From: Fidelibacterota bacterium
GTDB taxonomy: Bacteria; Fidelibacterota; UBA8477; JABMPR01
Assembly (NCBI GenBank): GCA_018673925.1
Contig: JABHBL010000067.1
Coordinates: 1 to 47,872 of the forward strand
Direction: 5' to 3'
DNA length: 47,872 nt
A model generated the notes under the pieces. That model was given only the letters and a program-made list of their open reading frames with translations. It was not told where the DNA came from and did not search any database. Of the stretch, positions 19,601 through 26,175 are shown piece by piece. Position numbers and translations under genes: made by a program. Numbering within the stretch: the first letter of the stretch is position 1; the number at the start of each line of letters is the position of its first letter.

Positions 19601-20329
19601 ATAGCCATTAAGGATAGTTCTGATGCAGTCATAAATCAGAATACCCTGCTTGGAAATGATACGGGCATTGCTATTTATGAAAAATTCCTAAACTCGGGCG
19701 GAGCTAGTGCTTTTATTTTCAACACCATTTTCAGTAATTCAGATGCACAAGCTTTCAGAATGGATACAAAATCCAGTGTGAGCATTTCAAATTGCCAGTC
19801 AAATACGAGTCTCCTACCAGGCGAGAACCATATTTATTTGAATCCAATGTTCACAGAATACATGCACAGCAGTTTCTATCTTGAAGATGAATCACCGTGT
19901 GTGGATGCTGGTGTTGCTATGGTTATGGATGGACAAAGTACGATTCTAAACTTGTCAGAATTGGAGTATGCAGGTGAGGCGCCAGATATTGGGGCCTATG
20001 AAAATGGCTTTGCCTATGATAGATCAGGCTATTTTAGCCATGTTATTGTTGATTATTATGATCTCGCACAAAATTTCCCTAATCCTTTCAACCCAATAAC
20101 CACTATTCGCTATGCTTTACCAAATGGCGGAGATGTACAGCTCACTATATATGATTTAAGGGGAAGAGTTGTACGCCGTTATACCATTGACGATCAGGGA
20201 CCGGGTCAATTTGACGTGGATTGGAATGGATCCAATTCAAAAGGTGAGGTGGTAGGCTCAGGTGTTTATCTGTGTCGTCTGGAATCTGGGAATTACACCG
20301 AGACCATAAAGATGGTGTATCTAAAGTAA
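16601..20329 (+). CDS. CotH-kinase family surface protein with lamin-tail, InlB-like and beta-helix regions and T9SS-type tail
   Basis: This 1242-aa protein starts at GTG inside the previous stop (GTGA overlap). There is no good ribosome site, so translation is probably coupled. The signal peptide ends near VRA/QS (residue 22). The domains in order are: lamin-tail domain, about 25-165 (YVNEFLASNS, DWVEIYN); chitobiase/FN3-like segment, about 195-250 (YTLDGSKPT); CotH domain, about 320-540 (GVHNIRERV, NLNIQCW, WRWVLWDVEGSYN); InlB B-repeat-like segment, about 665-745; parallel beta-helix, about 760-1120; and the FlgD-like/T9SS domain at about 1150-1242. CotH-type kinases phosphorylate extracellular proteins in Bacillus spores, but many bacterial homologues in this multidomain form are only inferred to be structural. 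Activity here is unknown. Confidence 0.87.
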   Translation: MRYSPLALILWLGCFGHEVRAQSPNLYVNEFLASNSSVNIDPDFSRFTDWVEIYNAEDITIDVGGYYLTDNFNVPDKWQFPPNSIIQPGELLLVWTDGQDSLGHTSFKLSKDGEEIGLYDGLGNEIDTVTFPPQVTDISFGRDADGSQDWVYFSDPTPGAANSTPGTSGNLRGSAPVFSLQGGFYEGSISLEMESNLSNSEIRYTLDGSKPTNTSELYTGPINLHSTAVVRAVGYSPDLASSLVTTNTYIIDDSSELPLISLSTNPEYLWDEAFGILSNGEDCQGVETANSCQSWERPVHFEYFERDGALKVSQTTGLKVRGTTSCIFPRKQLGLYARDKYGEDEFSNQFFRDKYLASFKRLIFRPGAADGIGNQYWGTMFRDEMIATLVKDRMDIDYSASQPAVLFLNGEYFGVHNIRERVKQHYLAANYGYDSNKLDILENPYNGGVYQGDAQHYTNMLDFLGNNDISILENYEILKTLMDVDEFINYQIVELYIANIEWGNLNIQCWRPKTEDGKWRWVLWDVEGSYNIYPDGRTSHLVDPFQYGEDNFLRHRWLFEQLLTNTEFKNDFIQRFTAHLNTSFHPNRVMNIIDSLKAVIEPEMDRDINRWAGECQDDCGVSSPLCTISSFTAWEENIDRMRVFATGRPSRMRRHIFDKFGLTDIVSLTLSTAGSGAGSLLINDVEVTDSMATGGYFTDVPLRVSAIPHAGSRFVGWFSGDEAQSNSISIILSSDSTVTAVFEVNDQSFLGSTITSNTSLNLTESPFLAQRDVVVEANVTLSIEAGVEIQMADQANIIVYGSIVVNGNEEYPVTIGPEPNSVDQTWGGIYIENATGVSSLTHLRLQRASHGSDPFLQKAAISGNNSTVQLTDVTLSDVMLPVYMESCDVTINGISIDTHILEGDYIHIRKGTALIENSSFQGKDVARDVDVIDCDEVESALIRGNKFYNIQGDAIDFGDGSHSIVIQNNQIFNCLDKGISIGEHSSARIERNVILNCLEGIAIKDSSDAVINQNTLLGNDTGIAIYEKFLNSGGASAFIFNTIFSNSDAQAFRMDTKSSVSISNCQSNTSLLPGENHIYLNPMFTEYMHSSFYLEDESPCVDAGVAMVMDGQSTILNLSELEYAGEAPDIGAYENGFAYDRSGYFSHVIVDYYDLAQNFPNPFNPITTIRYALPNGGDVQLTIYDLRGRVVRRYTIDDQGPGQFDVDWNGSNSKGEVVGSGVYLCRLESGNYTETIKMVYLK

Positions 20330-20712
20330 AAATATTTACTTCAGAGTTCTATAAGTACAACTCGGCTTTTTATCGGTCATTTATTACAAAGGTTTGGTTT
20401 ACTGATAATTTAAAAGTGGCCTCTAGGTAAATCTTATAATCGTCTGTATGACAATAGGATAGAGTGATTCCATATCAAAATTATTTGGCTTGATTCAAGT
20501 TACATATCCGTTAATAATATGGTTCCCTGCAGCATTGCGAACACCAGATTCCTGCTTGCCTATTCGTCGGGTGCGGGTATTTTGAATTTCTAATATTGCA
20601 TTTTTTATCACTCCAGCTAATGAGAAGAACAAGTCAACTGGAACAGAATTCAATGTGAGCGTTACAACCATGAGGAACCCGTAGGCAGCAGATGAAAGTG
20701 GATCAATCTTAG
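20330..20712. other. 383-bp intergenic region, no convincing gene
   Basis: The start holds a weak hairpin (GAGTT 20344-20348 with AACTC 20359-20363) followed by TTTTT at 20367-20371. It may end the surface-protein transcript. A sigma-70-like pair, TTGATT (20490-20495) and TAATAA (20512-20517) with 16-bp spacing, may serve the downstream kinase, but it lies about 200 bp from the start codon. A minus-strand open frame of 81 codons (20495-20740) covers part of the region and overlaps the kinase start. It has no recognisable features, and I do not call it a gene. Confidence 0.4.
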
Positions 20713-22821
20713 ATGAACGTGAGTGTAGTACAAGTCTCAAGCTTTGGTCTGATAGAAGGTGGTTCTCTCATCATATCTCTACTTGGTACAATCCTGTATA
20801 CCATGCTGGGGTATGTTATGCTTCGCCGGCCGCTAAAACAGCGGCAGGAAAAAATAGTCTTATTAACTGCCCTGGGATTGTTGCTCTATTTCGCAGGTAA
20901 TTTTATGGCACTATTTCCACGTACACTGGTGTTTGATGCAGGCTTTAATGTCAACCGTCTGGGTTGGATCATTACTCTAGCTGGTATCAGTATAACCCCG
21001 GCCTTACTCATCCATGCCTACGGGGAATATTACTGCGAGACCAGAGATCCAGAGAAAACTATTATCAGTCGGTCCGCCCTGGATGTGGCTTTTACGTGTC
21101 TCCACTTTATTGGATTCTTCTTTTTGATCGGTTTCTTTATATTCACGAATCAGGAAAACACCTTAAGAACGCTAAAACTCTCATCCTCCGGGATGTACAT
21201 ATTTTTTGAATCGTACGCCATATGGCTTGCCATAGCCTTTTTCATCGCTGCAATTATTTCGCTAAAAATGAGCGGTATGAAGCATTGGGAACGCTTCAGA
21301 TACTATTTCTATCTAAATGGCATTCTGCTGATCATGGTTTCTTTGGTCACCACTATCAGCTTTTGGGGTCTGCACATCGTCAGCGCGGCACCTCAGGCAA
21401 TCCGGTTTGTGTTTTTGTTGTTGGCCCTCGTCCATGGGATGATGTTAGCTTACTATCGTCTTCAGTACGAATTCATTAACATATTTGTAAGACCATCCCT
21501 GGTCTACTTCACTCTGGCTGGCTTGATTGTGCTGGTCTATCAGTTTGGTATAAAAAATCTAACTGAGTTTCTCTCCCAGTATCCTGTTCTCAATGTTGAA
21601 GTAATTGAGCTATTCCTGCTTTTGATTTTGATATTCCTGTTTCAACCAGCACGTGTACATATACAGGCCCGTGTCAATGCTCTATTTTTTCAAGAGAGTA
21701 GAAAATTTCAAGACTCCCTCCATGCCATCAGCAAGCAACTAAAAACATCAACAAATCTGGATCATCTTTTTTCCAGAATTAGTGTTCAACTCGCTGGATT
21801 ATTGGGTGTGATCAAGGTATCTATCATCAGGCCAAATACACCAGAGGCTGCTTCTTTTGTAGCAACCAATCAGTTTTTGAGCTCCGCTTCTGAACCACTG
21901 CTCACCTACAATATGACCAGCTCAGATGTGGCTGAGGAGTTCGCTGCAGCCAGCTACGAATTGATTGTGGCCATTCGTGAAGAGAGGGATGTGGTCCTAG
22001 GTCTCCTGGCAGTAACCAGCAAGCAATTATATAAGACCTTCACAAGTCAGGATATTCATCTTGTAAGGACCGTCGCCAATCAGCTTGCCATTTACATAAA
22101 AAATGCAAATCTTATTGAAGAACAAGTGAACATGGAGAGGATGATGCTCAATCAGGACAATCTTTCTTCTCTGGGTCAAATATCAGCTAATATTACACAT
22201 GACATAAAGAATCCATTGAGCGCAATTAACACTCTTGTGCAGGTCATGCAGGAAGAAATGCCCACGGGAGAAGCGTTGAAGAGCAGTCTGGTGACCATTG
22301 AGAATGAGCTGGAATACTTGAATCTTATTCTGTCAGAAATAATAAAATATTCTGAACCTGAGAGTGGGCACCAACAAGTTGTGTCAGTTGATGAGGTGCT
22401 TCAAGGGATTCAAGTACTCTTGCATACTGAAGCGAAATTGAATGATGTGAAACTTGTTTTGCATACCAAACCGGGTTTCTATGTTTTTGGAACACCTCAG
22501 GGGGTGAAGAAGATATTTTTTAATCTCATATTCAATGCCATGCAGGCCTGTCAGAAAAAGGGTGGGACTGTGGATATAGAGACCAGTGAAGAAGCTGGTT
22601 TTGTCCAGGTGATAGTAAATGATTCTGGTCTAGGATTACCTGAATCGGAATCTGGTGATATATTTGAACCTTATGTCACTACCAAACTTGATGGAGTTGG
22701 ACTTGGATTGACCATCGTCAAAGAAAACCTAAGATCTATGCAGGGAACTATTGAGGCGACCAATCGACCAGAGGGTGGGGCACAGTTCACTGTGAGGATG
22801 CCAAAGGCAGAAAAGGAATAA
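20713..22821 (+). CDS. Membrane sensor histidine kinase (NtrB-type core)
   Basis: This is a 702-aa protein. Residues about 12-320 contain roughly seven to nine hydrophobic segments, forming an integral-membrane sensor. Residues about 340-470 fit a GAF-like domain. Residues about 485-550 are HisKA, with phospho-acceptor H496 in NITHDIKNPL. Residues about 600-700 are HATPase_c, with N608 (NLIFNAMQA), the DSGLGLP box and GVGLGLTIVKE. The layout (multi-pass N-terminus, GAF, NtrB-like kinase) resembles the PrsK kinases of exosortase systems, but that name cannot be assigned from sequence alone and no exosortase is in view. It overlaps by 1 bp the sigma-54-activating response regulator that follows, so the two are almost certainly partners. 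The signal is unknown. Confidence 0.92.
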   Translation: MNVSVVQVSSFGLIEGGSLIISLLGTILYTMLGYVMLRRPLKQRQEKIVLLTALGLLLYFAGNFMALFPRTLVFDAGFNVNRLGWIITLAGISITPALLIHAYGEYYCETRDPEKTIISRSALDVAFTCLHFIGFFFLIGFFIFTNQENTLRTLKLSSSGMYIFFESYAIWLAIAFFIAAIISLKMSGMKHWERFRYYFYLNGILLIMVSLVTTISFWGLHIVSAAPQAIRFVFLLLALVHGMMLAYYRLQYEFINIFVRPSLVYFTLAGLIVLVYQFGIKNLTEFLSQYPVLNVEVIELFLLLILIFLFQPARVHIQARVNALFFQESRKFQDSLHAISKQLKTSTNLDHLFSRISVQLAGLLGVIKVSIIRPNTPEAASFVATNQFLSSASEPLLTYNMTSSDVAEEFAAASYELIVAIREERDVVLGLLAVTSKQLYKTFTSQDIHLVRTVANQLAIYIKNANLIEEQVNMERMMLNQDNLSSLGQISANITHDIKNPLSAINTLVQVMQEEMPTGEALKSSLVTIENELEYLNLILSEIIKYSEPESGHQQVVSVDEVLQGIQVLLHTEAKLNDVKLVLHTKPGFYVFGTPQGVKKIFFNLIFNAMQACQKKGGTVDIETSEEAGFVQVIVNDSGLGLPESESGDIFEPYVTTKLDGVGLGLTIVKENLRSMQGTIEATNRPEGGAQFTVRMPKAEKE

Positions 22822-24206
22822 TGGATACCAAGCAATTTAAAATTTTGATTGCTGATGATGAATCAGTAGCACGTGAAGGTTTGGTGAGGGCTTTAAAAAA
22901 TAGCTATCAATTATGTGAGGCAGTTGATGGACGTGATGCCTGGGAAAAAATCCAGTCAGAAAAACCTGATATGGTGCTACTCGATTTGAGTATGCCAAAA
23001 TTGACAGGAATTGAAGTACTCGAACTCCTGAAGAAAAATGAAAATTCACCCCTGGTTATTATGATAACCGCCCATGGGTCTGAAAGGTCCGCGGTTGAGG
23101 CCATGAAAGCTGGGGCATACGATTATGTCACCAAACCTTATAAACTCACCGAATTGAGAAAGATTTTGGATCATGCCTCCGAAAAGATCCTACTTGAGTT
23201 GGAGAATAAAAGGCTTCGCGAAACGCTAGAAGAAGATTCTGATACCATGGTGGGACAAAGCTCATCCATGAAGTTATTAAAAACGACGGTTCAAAAGGTG
23301 GCTGAATCTGAGGTGACGGTTCATCTCACTGGAGAGAGTGGAACAGGGAAGGAATTGGTTGCCCAGAACATCCATGATAAAAGTCAACGACACGTCGGTC
23401 CCTTTATAGCCGTCAATTGTGCCGCCCTACCCAGAGAACTCATTGAAAGTGAACTATTTGGATTTAAAAAAGGTGCGTTTTCAGGTGCAAACAAAGACAC
23501 ACCAGGCAAATTTCTGCTTGCCAACAATGGGACTCTCTTTTTGGATGAGATTGGAGATATGGACAAGAGTTGTCAGGCCAAGGTGCTGCGAGCTCTTGAA
23601 GAGGGAGAGGTTACACCTCTGGGTTCTACCAGTAATGTGCCATGCAACGCTCGAATTATTACTGCCACCAACCAGGATTTGCATCAATTGGTTACCTCAG
23701 GTGAGTTTAGAGAAGATCTGTTTTACCGTATCTGTGTGGTAGAGGTTTCCATTCCACCCCTCAGGGATCGTCGATCAGACATTCTCCCGCTGGCTGAACA
23801 CTTTTTTAAAAAATATATCGCCACCAACAATAAACATGACCTTGAAATAACAAATGAGGTCTGTGAAATACTTATGAATCACTCCTGGCCAGGCAATGTG
23901 CGTGAATTACGTAATGTGATGGAGAGCCTCGTTGTCCTATCCGGTGATAAAATGGATCATGTCCAGTTGGAGAACCAATTGCTGCGACGTGATTCAAATT
24001 CTCAGGGTTATTCCTTGAATGGACGGGATTTCAAGGCAGCCAAACAAGCCTATACAAATGATCTGGAAACATCTCTGATTAGCGAAGCTTTACGTCGTGA
24101 GAAAGGGAACATTTCCAGAGCTGCAGAATACCTCGGTATGCAACGACAATTCCTCCAACAAAAAATTAAGCAACTCGGGATGGATGCAAGAAAATACATT
24201 CCATAG
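22821..24206 (+). CDS. NtrC-family sigma-54-dependent response regulator
   Basis: This 461-aa protein is the partner of the upstream kinase. Residues 5-120 are a receiver domain with acidic pocket D12/D13, phospho-acceptor D55 (LLDLSMP), T83 and K105. Residues about 143-380 are an AAA+ domain with Walker A GESGTGKE (171-178) and Walker B GTLFLDEIGD (237-246). The sigma-54-contact loop reads GAFSGA (218-223) instead of the usual GAFTGA, a conservative change. Residues about 414-461 are a Fis-type helix-turn-helix (GNISRAAEYLGMQRQFLQQKIKQLG). The ATG overlaps the kinase stop. The presence of this protein implies sigma-54 promoters in the genome, and a good candidate lies 80 bp downstream of its stop. 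Confidence 0.95.
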   Translation: MDTKQFKILIADDESVAREGLVRALKNSYQLCEAVDGRDAWEKIQSEKPDMVLLDLSMPKLTGIEVLELLKKNENSPLVIMITAHGSERSAVEAMKAGAYDYVTKPYKLTELRKILDHASEKILLELENKRLRETLEEDSDTMVGQSSSMKLLKTTVQKVAESEVTVHLTGESGTGKELVAQNIHDKSQRHVGPFIAVNCAALPRELIESELFGFKKGAFSGANKDTPGKFLLANNGTLFLDEIGDMDKSCQAKVLRALEEGEVTPLGSTSNVPCNARIITATNQDLHQLVTSGEFREDLFYRICVVEVSIPPLRDRRSDILPLAEHFFKKYIATNNKHDLEITNEVCEILMNHSWPGNVRELRNVMESLVVLSGDKMDHVQLENQLLRRDSNSQGYSLNGRDFKAAKQAYTNDLETSLISEALRREKGNISRAAEYLGMQRQFLQQKIKQLGMDARKYIP

Positions 24207-24227
24207 TGCAAGGATTTACTTGCACTA
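24204..24227. other. Perfect 9-bp inverted repeat spanning a stop codon
   Basis: TAGTGCAAG (24204-24212) and CTTGCACTA (24219-24227) are exact complements around a 6-base loop. The first three bases are the stop codon of the response regulator. No T-run follows. It may be a factor-dependent end or a binding site ahead of the sigma-54-like promoter. Confidence 0.5.
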
Positions 24228-24285
24228 ACCCGCCTACTGTACCCCAAAAAAACCATTAAATCCTTATATAGCCCCATTCCTTGTC

Positions 24286-24302
24286 TTGGCATATTCCTTG
24301 AC
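24286..24302 (+). promoter_or_regulatory. Candidate sigma-54 (-24/-12) promoter
   Basis: TTGGCATATTCCTTGAC has the -24 element TTGGCA and a TTGA element at exactly the right distance: 11 bases from the second G of GG to the G of the -12 element. The consensus is TGGCAC-N5-TTGC, and the single important departure is A instead of C in the -12 GC. It lies about 65 bp before the next start codon and just downstream of a sigma-54 activator gene. An alternative reading, TTGACA as a sigma-70 -35 box, has no good -10 partner. Confidence 0.5.
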
Positions 24303-24366
24303 ATAAAGCTGATCATATTTCTCAATCTGATCAGAATTTGGTAATAGCTAAAATAGGAATTCAACA

Positions 24367-26175
24367 ATGGAATCAAGTGGAACAACGACCACCCCTACCG
24401 TATCTGGAAATGACTCAAATCAGAATGTATTACATACTCAAGATGTTAAGGATATTCTCCTCAATAAGGAATCCTTCGTGGAGGATAAGGTTGCTGAGGA
24501 AAGAAAACGATTAGAGGAAGCCGCTGGCATAAATACATCGACTTTCCATCATTTTTCCAAACCCATGGAAAACCTCTTTACCAGGGATCAGAGAGAAACA
24601 ACCACACTTCTTTTTGGTGGGATGACCTGGAGACATGAGCACTTACTGGAAGGGGTCTTGAGAGGTCTGGGATATAAGGTGAATGCCATCCCCACACCTG
24701 ATGTGAATGCCTTCCAGCTTGGCAAGGAGTATGGCAACAATGGTCAGTGCAATCCCACATATTTTACGGTTGGCAGTTTAATTCAGTATTTACAAAATTT
24801 AGAAGCCCAGGGGCTTACCCGCGAGGAGATCATTCGAGATTATCTATTATTGACAGCTGGAGCCTGCGGTCCTTGTCGCTTTGGAATGTATGAAGCTGAG
24901 TATCGTCTGGCACTGCAGAACTCAGGGTTTGAAGGATTCAGAGTAATTCTTTTTCAGCAATCCGGTGGATTGAATCAAAGTGAAATGGAAGCCGGACTGG
25001 ATATGAATCTCGATTTTTTCCTGGGATTGATCAACGCCTTCAATATGGGTGATATCCTCAATGAGGTTGGCTACAAAATTCGCCCCTATGAAGTGGAAGA
25101 GGGTAGAACCAATGCTGTCATGGAGGAATCGCTGAATTATCTCCATGATGTGATGAGAGATCATAAACCATACGACATTGACAGAAGTTGGCTCAAATTT
25201 CTCTCCGGTGCTGGATTAGCAGGTGGAATCAACTATTTAGGCAAATTTATCGATCAATTGAAGGGTCAAGCTTACACCAATACCCTTAGTGAAGCTGGTG
25301 AAAAATTTAATGACATTGAAGTAGATCGCTTTAGAGTAAAACCAGTTGTAAAAATTACCGGAGAATTTTGGGCTCAGCTTACTGAAGGCGATGGCAACTT
25401 TAACATGTTTAAATTCCTTGAGAAGGAAAACGCTGAAGTCCTGGTTGAACCTGTAGGGACCTGGGTCATGTACCTCATGTCACAGTATAAAATGCGCGCC
25501 AAAGATCGTAAGGGAATCAATGAGGGAGAGGTACAGCCAGCTGCCTGGAGACTTGATCAGCGATTGATGAATGAAATTCGATATCGGAAAAAAATTGGAA
25601 CCATGAGCCTGGCAGAAAAAGTCTTTAAACGAGAGTTTACCCGTCTCCAACAAGCCCTGGGGCTGAACTTGCATGAACTTGTTGATCAATACGAATTACA
25701 GAGGATGGGACATCCTTTCTATAACACCCGTTCGTCAGGTGGCGAGGGACATCTAGAAGTAGCAAAAAACATCTACTATAACAGCAAAGGTCTTGCTCAT
25801 ATGGTTCTCAGTGTAAAACCCTTTGGTTGCATGCCCAGTACTCAATCGGATGGTGCTCAGGCTGCTGTAGTGGAATTGTACAAAGATGCGATTTACCTGC
25901 CAATTGAAACTTCTGGTGAGGGTGAGGTCAATGCCCACAGTCGGGTTCAAATGGCTCTGGGAAATGCGAGAATTAAAGCAAAACAGGAATTTCAGAAAGC
26001 CTTGAAGGATTCCGGGAGAACCCTGGATGAAATGAAAGATTATGTTGAAAATCATCCCGAATTGAAACGTCCCATGTACACAGTGCCCAAACGTGGAGAT
26101 ATCGTTGGAACTGCAGCAAATTTCGCCATCCACGTAGCCGATCTCATGGATGGTAGAGTTCAGGGAGTAGCATAA
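24367..26175 (+). CDS. 2-hydroxyacyl-CoA dehydratase / CoA-activase superfamily protein (C-terminal half of large activases)
   Basis: This 602-aa soluble protein matches the segment that, in the large BadF/BcrA-type activases of other bacteria, usually lies at the far C-terminus (HgdB-like, COG3581 type). Conserved cysteines that could hold an iron-sulfur cluster are visible: C128 (GNNGQCNPTYF), C167 and C170 (AGACGPCRFGMYEAE) and C488 (VKPFGCMPSTQSDG). The family is linked to ATP-driven, low-potential electron transfer, as in 2-hydroxyacyl-CoA dehydratase and benzoyl-CoA reductase, but the substrate of this branch is not established. It is the first gene of a four-gene unit. Its stop overlaps the start of the next gene by 1 bp, and that gene encodes the matching ATPase half. 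A sigma-54-like site precedes it. Confidence 0.85.
   Translation: MESSGTTTTPTVSGNDSNQNVLHTQDVKDILLNKESFVEDKVAEERKRLEEAAGINTSTFHHFSKPMENLFTRDQRETTTLLFGGMTWRHEHLLEGVLRGLGYKVNAIPTPDVNAFQLGKEYGNNGQCNPTYFTVGSLIQYLQNLEAQGLTREEIIRDYLLLTAGACGPCRFGMYEAEYRLALQNSGFEGFRVILFQQSGGLNQSEMEAGLDMNLDFFLGLINAFNMGDILNEVGYKIRPYEVEEGRTNAVMEESLNYLHDVMRDHKPYDIDRSWLKFLSGAGLAGGINYLGKFIDQLKGQAYTNTLSEAGEKFNDIEVDRFRVKPVVKITGEFWAQLTEGDGNFNMFKFLEKENAEVLVEPVGTWVMYLMSQYKMRAKDRKGINEGEVQPAAWRLDQRLMNEIRYRKKIGTMSLAEKVFKREFTRLQQALGLNLHELVDQYELQRMGHPFYNTRSSGGEGHLEVAKNIYYNSKGLAHMVLSVKPFGCMPSTQSDGAQAAVVELYKDAIYLPIETSGEGEVNAHSRVQMALGNARIKAKQEFQKALKDSGRTLDEMKDYVENHPELKRPMYTVPKRGDIVGTAANFAIHVADLMDGRVQGVA

Noticed and set aside
20495..20740. 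Minus-strand open frame of 81 codons in the gap before the histidine kinase
   Set aside because: It overlaps the kinase start on the other strand, has no ribosome site, domain or signal that I can see, and its composition is not persuasive. It is kept only as a remote possibility.
24298..24320. Sigma-70 promoter with TTGACA as -35 before the activase unit
   Set aside because: No acceptable -10 hexamer lies 15-19 bp downstream. The -24/-12 reading uses the same bases with correct spacing.
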